Source: Nigrospora sphaerica (lineage: Eukaryota; Ascomycota; Sordariomycetes; Amphisphaeriales; Apiosporaceae). Taken from it: 64,000 bases of DNA. The DNA lies in contig JAGVVL010000022.1 of assembly GCA_018287875.1 (NCBI GenBank), positions 1,612,001-1,676,000 of the forward strand. The letters are read 5' to 3'. A program made the translations under genes and the position numbers. This document shows positions 37,246 to 51,070 of the stretch, piece after piece. Within the stretch, counting starts at the first letter, position 1, and each line of letters opens with the position of its first letter. Below the pieces are notes generated by a model. The model was not told the origin of the DNA, made no database searches, and saw only the letters and a program-made list of their open reading frames with translations.

Positions 37246-39014
37246 TTAATCCTGGCTCTCCTTTGCTTGTTCCGGTAATGATTCGGGTACGTCGGCAGCA
37301 GTTGTCGGCACTGCCGGCACAGGCTCCTCGTCGCCATATTGCAGGGCCAGCGCCCCCTTTTCTGAGATGGCTGCGCCCTGCTGCTGGAGTCGTCGTTTCG
37401 CGAGCACGGCATCCAAATCGTCGGGTCGCTTACGTGGCGTCAAGGTGGCCTCGTGCGGGCCCGGGCGAGGCGACATACGCAGGCCGTCGTCTGCATCACC
37501 ATCGGGTCGGCTGCCCCAAGAAGTCTGCCCCGCCGTGTTAGTAGATGGCCCGAGGACAAGCGCAGTGGATTCCGAAAACATACCATGTTGAGCGTGATCA
37601 GCGCATAAAGCTTGATGAGACCGTGGAAATAGCCGAAGACGATGGAGACGGGCCAGTAGATGATATCCTCGGGGTGCTTGCGCCAGAGACCCACGAGCTT
37701 GACCACCTTGGTAAAAGCGAATATCCAGACGAGTTCGGCAATCAGGGCGTTTCGGCGGGTCTCTGCGTCCCAACCCGACGTGCCCCACCAAAGCGACAGC
37801 AGAATCAAGGGGTCACCAATGAAAGCCAGCGAAGTAAAAGTGGCCATGTGCAATGCGTAGGTGCACCAGGGCTGTTGACTGTGGGCACTCTGTCAGCGGA
37901 TCGTGCGAGGGAAAAAAAAAAAAAAAAAGAAACCAGCATTACTCGCGCGCAGTGATGCAGCGCATGGGTAAGTGGCGGGAATCGGCAGGGGAACTCACGC
38001 GAGAACATAACGCTCCTTGACTAGGCTGGTCCAATTGCTGCGCCAGTTGCTGCGAGCCCAGCGTGAGCACTGGTAGAGGAACTTCATGCCGTACTCCAGC
38101 GTCGTCTCGATCTCGCACTCCTTCTCGTACTGGATCCACGTCTTCCACTGGTGGTTGACGAGCCAGCGCGTCACGAAGTTGTCGTCATCGGCGTTCAGGA
38201 TGTACTTGCCCCAGCGCTCCGTCTTGAAGCCCTCGAGGAAATCGCCGCTGGAGAGGATGGCTGACCGGTAGGCGCCGGTGCGTCCCGACATGCACGAGGT
38301 GCCGCCGTCCATGTTGTGCGTAGCCGAGATCTCAAAGTTGCGTCGCTCGATGTAGGCGGCGCCGAGCCAGTTCCAAATGTTGTTGTTCAGGCCCTGGCCG
38401 CGCTCGCGGCGCACGCGCTGGCAGGTGCCCACACCGCCGATCTGGGGATCCTCGAAAGGCGCCAGGATCCAGGGCAGCAGCGTCGAGGGCCACCACACGT
38501 CGTCGTCGGCCATGATGGTGATGGACGTCTTGACATGGGGGAGCGCCTCGCAGACCTGCAGTCGCTTGTTGGCAATCTCGGTCTCGAGGACCAGAATGGA
38601 GTCGGGCATTGACAGCGTGGCGGCCAGCTCCTGCAGCGCCTCGTACTTATCCCGGGTGGTGATCATGATCAGTTGGCGAGGCCGCGTAGCCAGGATGCTC
38701 TCCAGCGACGGACGCAGCTCCTCGAAAACATTGTGGATGGTGGGGATCACGACTGTTACGTCGTCGGGTGTGTACTGGGGCTTTTCCGGGATGGGCTTGG
38801 ACTTGTACGACCAATGGCTGATTGAGTGTACAATTGTGCGAGTATAGCGCCACAACCTGCGTGCACGTGTTAGAGCCAAGGCGCGAAACCAATCAAAGTC
38901 GCACCCGGAAACGGGCTCGGTCGGGACTCACCAGAGGGTAATGTGAAATTTGAGCCACGAAGGCGTCAAGAGCACCACAAGAACGGCCCAGACGGGGGCG
39001 AGCACGTCCAGCAT
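37246..39014 (-). CDS. Membrane GT2 polysaccharide synthase (Cps1/hyaluronan-synthase-like fungal GT2)
   Basis: Four exons, 39014-38932, 38856-37999, 37878-37584 and 37524-37246, encode 504 residues; the introns are 75, 120 and 59 bp. The second intron carries an A/T homopolymer (T-run on the coding strand). The short first exon supplies an N-terminal membrane helix. The catalytic GT-A domain shows VVIPTIHNVFEEL, the aspartate cluster IMADDDVWW, NADDDNFVTRW, and the processive-synthase signature QCSRW (QxxRW type). At least three membrane helices follow (around FTSLAFIGDPLILLSLWW, LVWIFAFTKVVKLVGLW and WPVSIVFGYFHGLIKLYAL), then a cytosolic tail rich in Pro, Glu and Ala. The relatives transfer sugar from a nucleotide donor to a growing surface polysaccharide. 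Fungal members of this type (Zymoseptoria and Fusarium GT2) are known to be needed for hyphal extension on solid surfaces. The polymer made is not determined. Confidence 0.93.
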
Positions 39015-39990
39015 CTTGGCTATGTCGATGAGGGGGGTTGGTGGCGGTGGGGTGATGCAGGACGGCCGTATCCGTATAAGACGCGTCTGGCTGGGAGAGG
39101 CAATGGGTAAGTGCCGGTAGCGACAGAACGGCCCGGGAATTTTCCAAAGATTCCAACTCTTAAGAGTTAAGAAGGAAGGATGAAAGCCCCAATTGTCAGA
39201 AGGTTTCCCCTCTGCAACAGATGCGGTTGCGTGCAAAAGTCCAACTCGGCAAGCGTGGGCGTGGACGTGCAGACGGAAACGGAGACGGATGCGTGGGACG
39301 TAAGCCGAAGGGCCGGGGCGCGCGCGTTTGCCAGGTCAGATTGGTTGGAGGGGATAGACCGGGTCGTGGGGCGTGTGGGCTGAGAACCAGCGCCTGGGAA
39401 ATTCGACTGTGGGATTGTTGGGTGGGCGGGAGGAGGAGGGCCGATAAGCCAGGGGGTTTCTCTCTCGTGCGTCTCCTCGTTCGATCGTATCCAGCAGACG
39501 CGGCGGGTGCGGCTGTTCGACGATCAACAAGCGCAACGCAAATCCCGTCCTGTGTGAAGCCGGGGCTGGTGGCGGGGTGGCTTTTCTTTGGTAGGAGGAA
39601 CTGTTTGGCGGCGGCGGCGGCGGCAAGACGAGATGTCAGCCAGGGGGCTTCGCGGCGATGGCGGGGGCCAATTGGTCGTTTCCTTGCACACGCTGGGTGG
39701 CAGCAGACGTCTCCAGACAAGGGACGAGGTATCCACGGGGTGAAGACGGGCGAGAAGAACGATCGACGCTGGAATGCCGAGACGGTGTCCAGAAAAGCTG
39801 ACGAGGGCCTCCCACGCTGAAAAAAGCAGACCTCGAGATACCCGGGGGCCAAGTATTATACAGGAGAGGAGAGCAAAGGAAATCACCACGAGAAAGAAAA
39901 GAAGCCGTTGGGACAAGCAACGAACCTCAGAAGATATCAATGTGTCCAGACTAGACCGCGAGAGGGCCAGGACTCCGGAGACGGGCTTGG

Positions 39991-39997
39991 ATATATA
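39991..39997 (-). promoter_or_regulatory. Possible TATA box of the GT2 gene
   Basis: TATATAT on the minus strand, about 980 bases upstream of the start codon. The minus strand between here and the start codon is pyrimidine-rich, suggesting a leader of nearly 1 kb. This is an inference from composition only. Confidence 0.3.
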
Positions 39998-40452
39998 CTT
40001 GAGAGAGAGCAGCCGAGCCATCGTCTGGTTCGGACCCCATTTGGCCAACGGTAGATAACGTAAAAGGTCGACGAGGGCTTTCTGCGACAGAGACGGTTAG
40101 ATTGCTGCATATGCAGGTAGTGCTTGGATCAAACGTCCTAATGAATGACGAAGTCGACTAACAACAGAGTCCACCCGGGCACTCCATCTTTGTTCCATGG
40201 TAGCCCGTACGGATGGATGTGTACATGGAGAGAGCGCGAGCGCGCGGGAGAGGAAGAGTGAGCCCTGACTGAGTATGGATGTATGGATGTGTGGATAGGG
40301 TGTTAGGCACGTTGTGTAGGGATGGGGTACTTGTCGACAGACGGCCCGGTACATCCATACTTGCACACGTACGAGTACACCACACGCGCAGCTACGGGAT
40401 GTGGGTGTGGGTGGTCCAATGTGTGTGTGTCTGTGCCGCGCGCGCATGTGTG

Positions 40453-40504
40453 TGTGTGTGTGTGAAGGAAAGCCAGAGAGACTATTAGTGTGTGTGTGTG
40501 TGTG
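40453..40504. repeat. (TG)n microsatellites
   Basis: TG tracts occur near 40447-40463 and 40489-40504; another (TG)9 lies near 40867-40884. Confidence 0.9.
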
Positions 40505-43500
40505 CGCCCAGAAACTGCATCTGAAAGACGGCCGACCAGGGTTCTCCAGGCCTTGCAGGGGATGGGCGGGCGATGTGTAGATAGCGCGGTCCTTACGAGT
40601 GACGAGAGGTACCCAGCGTACCTCCCACCACCGTCTTCTCCCCACCCCCCGGTCTTCTTCAACCCATTCCATAGGCCCGTGGACAGAGCGCTCCGTCTAT
40701 TATTGAAAACCCGCCCATCTGCGCGCCTTTGGCTCCCCCGTTATGTACCCGTGTACGCGGTAAACCCATACTATACTCTGCCGTTTTTTGCTGTCCCACC
40801 TTCACTTACGCGGGCCGCTCTCCTTGTCTCTTTCGATTCCCCCCCCTCTATGTCTCTCCCTCTCTTGTGTGTGTGTGTGTGTGTGGTTCTCGTTCCACCC
40901 GTAGCCTATAGATACATTCCTCTTTCAGCTCCATTCCCCATCTTTGACCATGCCTACCTTCCTTATGTATGGACGTGTACTGCTTCGGTTCCTTACGGTT
41001 TTCCCTCTTCGCTTCCCCTCACCCATCTCTCTAATCCGCCCTCTTCTTTCTCTTCCGATACGTACCCTTACCCCCGGTCCTTGGACTGGACGATGGGGTA
41101 GCGAAGTGGGTGCCACGAGAAGGGCAGGCTGGCAAGCCGGGGGCGTCCTGGACCAGGTCGTATGCACAAGTGTCCATCGTTGAGGGTCCTGCTCCCCTTC
41201 CCTCGTCCCCTCTTTCTCCAAAATAATCGTGGTAGCGCGCCAGGGAGGGGTGGTGGGCTCCGCTGGGCCAGGCTCAGGCCTGTCGCTGCATGGCCGGGGT
41301 GCCCAGCAAATGAAGCGGCGCAATAGTTAGACGAAAACGCCTGCGGGCAGTGTGCCCTGCTGCTCTGCCCTGCCCTGCTCCAGTCACCAGTCCGTCCCGT
41401 CGAGCCCAGTCGAGTCCAGTCCGCCGCGTAGGCGCATCATGCCCATCCCGCATGCGCACTTTAACGGCCGCCCAGCCGAGTACATTGGGGGTACATGCCG
41501 CGATACGATATAATACGTAGATACTGGGCCGCCCCTTGAGACTAACCCCTCCCGCCGGCTGACTGCTGGCTGGATTAACGGATACACAGCAACCGGGAAT
41601 GGGACCTCTGGAGTGAGATACAACTAGTCGCGAGATCACGCCAGAAGTGGCCCATCTAAACCGACTGACGTACGATCCGAGCGGCTCCGTTAGGCTAAGA
41701 TGCACCGAGCATCAGCGACCACTTGTTGCTGATCCGCCGCCGGGCCCCTTCGAGGTCGGTTGATATCGCGAGGCCCCAATCACGCCCCCAACCGTCGCCC
41801 TGCTACCTCGCCTAGTAGTGTCAGATGCGCGCCCCGACCTCAGCCTCTGGACCGCGCCCGCCAGCTACCGCGCCAAGCACTCTCGCGCGCGCAGGCGGCC
41901 AGCAGGGGCCAGTCAGGCCCTCGGGCTTTGGAGGACCGCTCTGGGGGCGACGGAGGCACGAATGCCAGGGTACCGTTTACCCAGCGTCCAGTGGTAGGCA
42001 CAGGTAGGTACTTGTGTGCCGGGGGCACGGATCTACGAGGGAAATGCATATGGCTCCGTACCTGAGAGCGGATCCTCGTGAAATGCAGATAGTGACCACA
42101 TAGCTGTACGTTGCATACCACTTGGGCCCCTGCCCGCCTACCAAGGGAGGAGTACGTTGTCAACGTCCCCCAAAGTCATGGGCTGTGGCTATTGGACGTG
42201 CGGCTGGCTTGCGGGTAGGCAGTAGGATGTACGCCCACATACTGCCTTATACGTAGGGAATTGTTGCCCAGAACCTGAATAACCTACATTAGGGCCCGCT
42301 CGACGTGCAGGATATTGACCTGACTTGCCTACTTGCCTTCAACACCCGCGAGTGCCTTTTTCCGCTTATTTCACCTAAGGCCGAGCCCGTCGCGGGGATT
42401 GGAATGCTGAAGGGAGAAAGCAGCGCGTAATCCGTCATGGGCTGGGCCCTATCGCAACCCAGCCCCTTCGCGGCCAAGTATTCAGCAGCGGCGTCGTGTA
42501 CACGAAGGAGGAGGCAACAAGGCAATAGTGCCGAGTAGCCACCTGGTCCGCAGCGACAGCAAATCACTAGGGCCCAAGACGGTGGGGACGCGATGTAGGG
42601 TATCGACGCCAGACCCCCTACGTTGTAGGCGGACCGGCGCTTGGCTGGGACTCCAGCGCAAGGCCGGAGAGGAGAGGAAGAAGAGGAGAGAGGGGGCGGA
42701 GGGGGTGCTCGCGTCACCGGCTGGCCATGGCTGGTCGAATAGCGCCGATCTAGAGCCTCATGATGCCGCCCGTCCCCATAATCTTGAGATGGCCTCGGCG
42801 CGCGGTGCGGTCCAAGTTGTGCGGGATCGCCCCCCTCGCGCTTAAGCTCCCCCCTTCCCGCGAGAGGACCAACGATCCAAAGCGCCGTAGGTCGGCCGAC
42901 GTTGCAGGCGACGGTGTTTGCCCTTGTTTTTTGCGTCCTCGCGCCGCAGCAAACAGACGATGCCGAGCGCGGTGGCCCCATATTCACCCGCCGGAGTTCC
43001 TCATCGCGGCGACAGGCCCGGTGCAATGGCAGGGCAGGGCGAGCAAGGGCAGGCAGGGCAGGGCCACAGGGCCAAAGATGATGATGGGGCGCGTTCTTTC
43101 TCGACAAGGCGGCCAGGCCAGGCCAGACCAGGGCACTGCCCGTCTTGTCTGGCCCTCGGCTTGCTTGGCCTGTGTTGCGCTCCGTACGGAGCAGACAGAC
43201 AAGCGCGCCTCCATATCCGACGGGGCCCAGGGGACCCGACCGACCGGGGTGGTTTGGTCGCTCGGAGGTCTCTCTCTCCCTCTCTCTCTCCCCCCTTCCT
43301 CCCTACCTCTCCCGTAGCCGCCTCTGGCAAACGGGGGGGTGAAATGGGACGGCCAGACAGCCAGCCAGACAGCCGAGCCAAGCCAAGCCTGTACTGTCTA
43401 TCACCTGTCGGCGACCGGGGGCGGGATGGATGCGTTTAGCATGGGGGAGGCAGTTTGGCCGAAGCGGCGGTTGGCCTGGAGGCTATGCCCCTCTCGTACG

Positions 43501-45297
43501 GAACGGTCTTAACGGGTTCCAATCATAGGCACATGTACGATGTGGTTGTATGTAGGTACATGGGCCGTGGCCGTGGGGATTCGGTCATCCATATCCATAC
43601 TTCTCCATGGCGAGGTCCGGCCGGTTGAACTGACTTCCCTGGACCAACGCTCGTGGGGAGTTAAGATTGCTCCCAGCTTGGCGTCCACACACAGCGGCGG
43701 ATGACAGCGCAGCAACGTGCGATGGATGTAAAAGCGGTGCTGAAGGGGGCAAAGGAGAATCGACGAGGACGGACTGGAGCAGACAAAGAGGGCACGGCTG
43801 CCCAAACGGGCAATTGCCGGTAGCGGCAAGTACGGGGGGTGACTCCATCGCCGACTCAGCCCATTTCCGTTCTCGCAGAGCCTGGGACCCCCCTCCCCGG
43901 GAATCGTAGCGAAAAACAGTTGATACCTCGGGTATGGAGCTTCTACCCTCGTTCGCGGGCGAGAGACACGCACGCCGCATGGAGCAATAGACCAACGACT
44001 AACTAACCAACCAGCCAACCAACCGTAATTGATGGAGCTGACTTTCCTGTCTGCCAATGCTTGTCTGTCAGCCTGTCCTTTTTCTATGGGCTTGTGCGTG
44101 CGTGGGTGCGTGGGTTGCGTGGGAGCGAGAGCGCGGGCGCAAATGCACGCCCCGCCGGGGTCACGAAGAGATTTCTCCGACGAGGGCGTGTCGTGTTAAG
44201 CTGGGAGGAGCCTGGCGTGACTGGGTACCTAGTTGCATGCATCCGGTTCCAGATTTCGACTATCGCAGGCACCCTCGCGGACGACTGGAAAAGGGCAAGC
44301 CCGAGGCGATCCAGGGTAGCGAGAGAGCGATATGCCCAGCACCTCCATACCCGACAACCACATCCTGTATACTCAGTACTGTTCCGTTGTCCACTACCCA
44401 GCACTGGATCACTGGATCCCTACCAGCCGTCATTACCTGCCCCGCGCTCGCCGTGGGCGGCGAACGTCGGTTCCGCTTCCACTGCTTCTCCTAGCCCGGT
44501 TCTGCTGCCAACCAGCCTATGGAAGCCGCCTGTCTGGCCCGTTGCCCGCCGATCCTGATGGAAGGGGTCTTCCGGGTTGGTGCAGGGCTGGAGCAACCTT
44601 ATGAGTCGCTCGTCGGTGGCCACGGACCGAGGTCTACCACGACCAGCATTCCGGACGGCAAGGTAGGCCATGCTCCGTACCTACAGCTACCAACCTACCT
44701 TGCATTTGCTACCGTAGTATAATTTAATCACGCGTGTGCTTACTTGGGCACCTACCAGTTTCTGTAGGTGCGTGAAGTACCCAATAGTTTCGAAGAGGTA
44801 GATAGAGACGCTCGTGCCAGCAGCCCACGTCTGCACATGCGAGAACAGCAGCGCAACCTGCCCGTCGGGGCCACCGACCCCTTGAGCGAGCGTCTTCCCA
44901 GGTCGCCAGGCACTGCGTTTCCCGCCCGCCGGCCCTACGTACTACTTTACCAAGCACTCCATTGCTGGGGGACCACGCACACACTAACCCTCGCACCATT
45001 CCGGCCCTGACCTCGGCGGCGTCAACGGGCCCGACTGCTGAAGTGGGTACTATGTGACAGGTCACTCCGTCCGGGTCGAGGGACAACGTACGTGTGTGCT
45101 TGTAGACTCGCAGAGCGGGCCACGTCCGTATGTAGGTAGGTACGGTACCTCTCTATGTAGGAGTAGAGCTCGGTGATGTGCCGGGCGTCCCTGCTCCTCC
45201 TTGCGCCCACTTAAAGTCCACGTACACGAAAGGACATTGAACGGGAATTGCGCAGTGCTTCTCGGTGCTTGTGTGCCTGAACCGGGGGAAGCCAATG

Positions 45298-45379
45298 CAG
45301 GATGATGATACCGATGATGATGGTGATGTTGATGATGATGCTACTGCTGCCGCTGCCGCTGCTACTCCTGCCGCCGCCA
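45298..45379. repeat. Imperfect triplet tract (GAT)n then (GCT/GCC)n
   Basis: A run of GAT/GGT triplets passes into CTG/CCG triplets. The minus-strand frame gives poly-Ser/Ile/Ala, with no sign of a real gene around it. Confidence 0.85.
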
Positions 45380-46426
45380 CTGAATGATGCTGGTTGGTGG
45401 TGGACGTTTGGGGAAAGGGCAACGCAAGCCATTGGCCAATGACTCAAGATGCCGTGACAGCGACAAAATCTCGGGAATTTCGGGGTCTGCCAAGTTCTTA
45501 GTTGGCGAATCTACTTTTTTCACTGGGCAAGCCGCTGCAGGATGCCAACTGAACTGTGGACATGTCCACAGCTCCATATCTTTTGCAGGGGAATACCAAA
45601 AAAACTCGACACGACAGGCCCGGCTGTTCAAGGCTTTCCTGGGCCGGCCTTTGGGTAAGGATGTTGGATAGGTCGGTACTGCAGGAGATGGGCAATGTAC
45701 ATACACGTACGCCGGCCTGGGTACTTTGCCTACGCCCGCCCGATACATGGATTGCTATAGGTAAGAGACGTACGAATCGGATGTAGGTATGGATGGGCCC
45801 CAGAACTCGTTGTCGTTGTGTATGGCGTGTCGGCGGCGTTGGCGTGGCTCCAGTTTCGTTCAATTCCGGCCAGGATACGATAGGGAGCTACATCTCTCCC
45901 TCCCCCTCCCGCCCGGCGGAAGCCAATCCGGAGTCGACATTCGTACGCAGAGATCGACAGCCGCAGCTGCTCGGAGCATCTTCCTCCAAATTGCGCGCCG
46001 TGACCTGCCACCAGGATGAGCAGCAGGTAATAGGACGATCCCGTTTCTTCCCGTGTCGCCATCCCCCAGGTTTGGCTATGCCGCATCCGCACACACACGC
46101 TATTTACCACTAGACCAAGGGCCACTTGCAAGGCGACGGTAACGACAATCTTGAAGAGAATGAGACGGGGCGAGAGGGACGGAGGTGAGAGAGAACATGG
46201 GTACTGGCCGGCAGGGTCCGAAAAAGCAACACCACCCGGTGCCGTGGTAGCAGTGCTAAAATGGAGAGACATGGGGTGTCGTAGGTGTAAAGACGTCCGA
46301 CCTACCCTTGCATGCGAGCCGTTGGTGAAGATGGTTCCATCTTTTGGCAAAGCCAAGCGGGCAGGCCACGGACAATTCCCTGCCATGTCATGTATGCCAC
46401 GGCCTGCGTTGGCCGGGCAGGGGGTG

Positions 46427-46442
46427 CCCCCCCCCCCCCCCC
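46427..46442. repeat. Homopolymer tract C16
   Basis: Sixteen consecutive C inside a low-complexity C/T region. Confidence 0.9.
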
Positions 46443-49400
46443 TCCCATCTCCATCGCGGCCGCCGCGTAAGAGGTATGTATGGATGTACGAAGAATGCCT
46501 GTCGACGGGACCGAACATTCGCCTGTTCGGGTACGGAAACGCCAGGACGCGTATTCCATCAATTCCCCTTCGATATCCCTCCGGCCAGAGGGAGGAACGG
46601 GCATGTGAGACCGGACGGTCGCGACCGTCGGGGGCCTGTGTTCCCACGCCATGCCATCCCATGTGCCTGCGCCTGCGCCTGCACCGCGCGGGGTGACCAC
46701 TCCGCCGGCTCTGCCGCGGCGTGGAGGGGGATCATCCGGAGGTGAGAGGGAGGGAGGGAGGGGAGGGGGCAAGGGAGAGGCCAGGGCTTAGGATGAGGCC
46801 CGTCCAATGCCATCCCGTGGGACCTGAACTCCATACGGACGGCCGGGGATGATAGACGTGTACGGAGGTGAAAGCCACCGCCGCCCGCCGCCCTGTGCCA
46901 TCCTATCCATCCCATCTCGTTTCGTGGATCGCCGAGCGAGGTTCAACAGCCTGCCCGTGCCTGCCTGGCTGCCCGTCCTGACATCCATAGTCGTTCCTTC
47001 CTTTTCATTCCCATCTCCTCTACCACTCTCCTTTCCACTGCTACTCCCATCGTTCCTCCCACCCACACATCAACACCCACACACGCTCTCTTCCTCACAC
47101 ACACAATATCTCACACGCATTTCACTCACCCCCGCGGCGTTCCTTTTGGCCCATCGCCAATGCAATGCCGTATGGCACGGCAAGTGCTATCTGCCGAGAA
47201 ACGACGTCCCTCCCCTCAAATTCCCAGTTGTGCACCTTTGCCATGTCGCTTGTCCTCGTTGGGCATGGGGTCTAGCGCCTCGCCTACCCCCTGTCCATAA
47301 TTCAGATCAGCATCCAACCCGTCGACACGGCTGGCCGTCCGGCCTCGGCTCCATACGTAACCTGTGAAGTCGAAGATATCGAGATGTCCGCTCCGGGACG
47401 CAGGCTCCGGGTCTGACTCGGCAGTCTTCGAGATACATCGCAGTCGAAAGCACTTGCCTGTGCAGGCTGATTGCGGCAGGCTTCCCATGCACCCTGCTAC
47501 TTTGGGATCCCACCGTTCCAAGATCCTAGTACATTGCACATCGTCTGCCTACTTACCTACATGGTCCTGCCGAGCCTGCGTTTACCTACCAGAAAGAACA
47601 TCCTCGTCACTCCGGCAGCAAGTCTCACATTTTGCATCACCCACTCGAGCGACTTGGTAGCCCGTGTGTACACTCTCCATACATGCCTACATACTTACGA
47701 ATACCTGCATGGGCGTAGATGGGGAGCAATATCCCAATGTGGACTAGCATTTGTGCCCCTCCCCCCCTACCACGCATCCTGGGTCTCTCGCACTCGGACT
47801 AGCCTGTACTGGTCGGCTTTTCATGGCCGACAACCAAGGCCCTGACATCACGCAGCAGTAGCTGGCGAGCATCGGCCGACTTACAGACACCTATACATCG
47901 ACATCACCACCGTTGACGCGGTCGAAAATCCACTTCTATCGCCCTGACACAAAGGAAGGCATTGGCGATCGAAAGCAGGAGCTTGCCTTCGTAGCAGCCA
48001 AGTGGCCCAAGAAGGACGCCATGACTCAGCCTCCGGACTCCGTTATGAGCTCACTTCGACAGCCGCGCACACGCATATATCCCATTTCTCGTCCTTGGTC
48101 GACGGACTGAGCTCGTTGGAGACAGGTATCCCCGTGGTTCGGGCTGAATATCACCCCCCCGCTTTTCCCACCACAACTGGCAAGGGAAACTTATACGAGG
48201 ATACATACGTTGCATCGCTCCTCAGCCAACGCGGGTTCACGACCCATTCCAACAGAGGTGGGCGTCCGCCTAGACCTGGGTGACGAGGGTCAGCGAGTGA
48301 GCGGCAGAAGACTCTTCTCGGCCCCAACCACCGGCCTCCCGTCTCCCTCGGGTTCCCAGCATGGCGATCCCCATAAGTAGTGCGGGCGTCACAGGGAGAA
48401 GGGCTGTGGAGAAGCCAAGGCTGCCGTCCAGTGCTCCATCCACGACCCCCGGCCCGGCAGGACGAACCCACACCCTCCTCTTAGACGACTGGGATTGGGA
48501 CTGGACTGCATGGCCAGTTGCCCACGAAATGTTGTTCCGATGTCAAGAGCCCGCCAAGCTCCTGCCGCTCTGCTCCTGCTCACTCTCCCCTCTTTCCCCC
48601 CCCGGCTTGACATAGTGGCAGGGGGCGTGGCCAGAGACGGGTCGGCCGATTATGGTGTCTCCCATGCAGGGCCAACGGACATGGGTTGCAAGTCTCCGGC
48701 GCCGTAATTTCGCCCATCCCAGTCGCGCGCACCGAGATGGAGGTCAGATCCGGCTACAATCCCTTCACAGGTATGGGGAGCCGGGGCAGGGTTGCCTGCC
48801 GACCCTTAGTCGTCCGCATGGGAGGGAGGGCCGAAGTGCCACACAGTAAGTGTCGCAACGGCCTCTTATCTCCGTATGATGGGTGGTAAAGCAAGTCGGG
48901 ATGGCAAGGCCACCACCACCCTGCATCACCGACGCAGGCGCGCTGGTTGCCGAAAGCAACTCGCATCGTCTCATGTCTTGTCCTCTGGAGGGACGAACCC
49001 CCGCGGGATGGGCTGAACAGGGCCCTCCGCCGATTCCCGGGCCGTTGTACCACGACATAAGGGGCTCAATGCGAAGGGGGCAGCCTCGTGGCACCTTGTG
49101 ATTGTGTCGTGCAGCGACGACACCCCCCGCGAGTCGCTAAGGCTGCCGGGTCTTGGAGAGTTCGTCTGCTGGCATGCAGCTTTCCGGAACCGCCAGGGCT
49201 CGAACTTAGCCTCAAGTGCCAGCTTTCTTCCGGCCAGCCCTCGGTCTCTCCTGTTCCATCATGTGTCGCGGATGGCGGGACGTCCGACCAATGGGAGCCC
49301 CCGTGGCCAGAGAGCGACCGCTTCCTAGCGACCCGTGGCCATGATATACCACCCTTTCAACCCAGGATTCCCAGCCACGTGGAAATAGGCCTATACAGCA

Positions 49401-51070
49401 GCCTCTTATAACCAGCATTCACTTATTGTTGTTTTTCCTGCCGCGCCAATGGGACCTGTTCCGTCTTTTGACAGCCAGCCGTCCCACCGCGGATGGCAGT
49501 TAACGCCGGGTGGTAACGATGCAGCGGAGTTGGACCGACGGTACGTCTAGGCGTTGTCCTCTGTTCACGGCACACCCATGTGCGCATCTCTCCATGTGCG
49601 TCTGCATCTTTTGCTGCGTCTGCGTCTGCATCTGGCAGCTCGCAACCAAGATGGAATGAAAACGTCGACTGCGATCCACTACGGGAGACGGGGCTCGGAA
49701 TGGTAGCCCTGGTTCCCCGGACTGGCGCGAGCGGCGATCTGGTTGATGCGGATCTCGCGCCAAAATGTGAACTCATTCGGATGAAGCCACATACAGGCCC
49801 TTCGGGCTATTGTGAATATCGCCCTGTATCTCGACCCAGCCGGGACCAATCAGACACTCACCTCCTTTCGCTTGTCTGTTGGCTCAACGGCTTCGTCGCT
49901 ACTTTCTGCAGGCCCTGCATATGGTTCAGTAATGCGGAACTGGTTGCCCTGGAGGGGGGGGGAGGGGGTTCTGATGCAATTGCGGTGCCTATCGCCAGGT
50001 CTGGACAATGGGCGCCCAATGACCCTACCAACCTCGGTGCCGGTCCCGCGGCGCTTGTGCTGTACCTGGGAAGAGACCCGAGTGCTCTCCCCTCGTCGAA
50101 CCTGGCCTCATCCTTGTGCAACTCTCGGCTCAGCCCAAGCAGAAGCTGCTTTTCGGGGCGGCAGGATGATGCGGAGACGCGTAAAGGGCCGATGCAAAGA
50201 CGTGCCAAGGGCCGATACAATAACTCGCATTGGATTCATTTCTCCATCCATCCTCCAGCCGTACTCCGTACCTACCACTGTGACGTCTTTCTGCACCCCT
50301 CTGCAGCGTTCCTAGCGTCGTGCCCAATGCGAAGATGCAGTTTGGGGGGTTTAATATACATTGGGCTGACGCATGGCCCATGGAAAGGGGACCGTAATAT
50401 CTTTCCTCATTGGAAAAGGCCGTACCAGAGCCGTGGCACCGCGGCACACGGGGTGACTATTGTCCACTTTCCTTCGTTTTCCCTTCCGCCTCGCGCATTG
50501 CCTGATCAGTACACTCCGTTTCAGGATATGCTGCTCTTGAGGAACCACGATACTGTTTCAATATGGCTCCGTCGGCCCGTGGAAGAGGTCTCCCCGAGTC
50601 GACGAAACGGCTACATGGGGCATCTCCCCCGCGTTTTCATGGCAGCCCAGGGTAAAAAGCAGCAAGTCCATGATGATCTAAAAAACGAAACGTCAGACTG
50701 TGAGACAAGATCATCCCTCCTCTTCGGCGGGCCCATGAAAGCGAATACCGATCCTTTCCCCCAAGGTCGTAGGGAGGGACCATTCTGATGACAGTGGGGA
50801 CTCGTGACGCCAGCAATCCCTCCTCACATCAGCCCAAGCGGCGACGGCGGCAGTCATGGGCCTCCGAAACAACCTTTGAACCGGACTTGATCAGCCATCT
50901 AGGTTGTTAAAGTACCCCGCCCGTCCTCCTGCCCTGGTCTGGAACCCTGGGCTTCATCGTGATTTGCCTCCTTTTCGTCTTCTTCCTCGCCACCTTATCT
51001 GTGGGGGCTAAGGCGTCGTTGGTCATGTGTTGCTGCGAGGCCAGGTGACGGCCAGAGAGGGGCGAGGGGG

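Noticed and set aside
45730..46662. 310-codon minus-strand frame
   Set aside because: Unbiased codons, crosses the C16 tract, and contains no recognisable domain.
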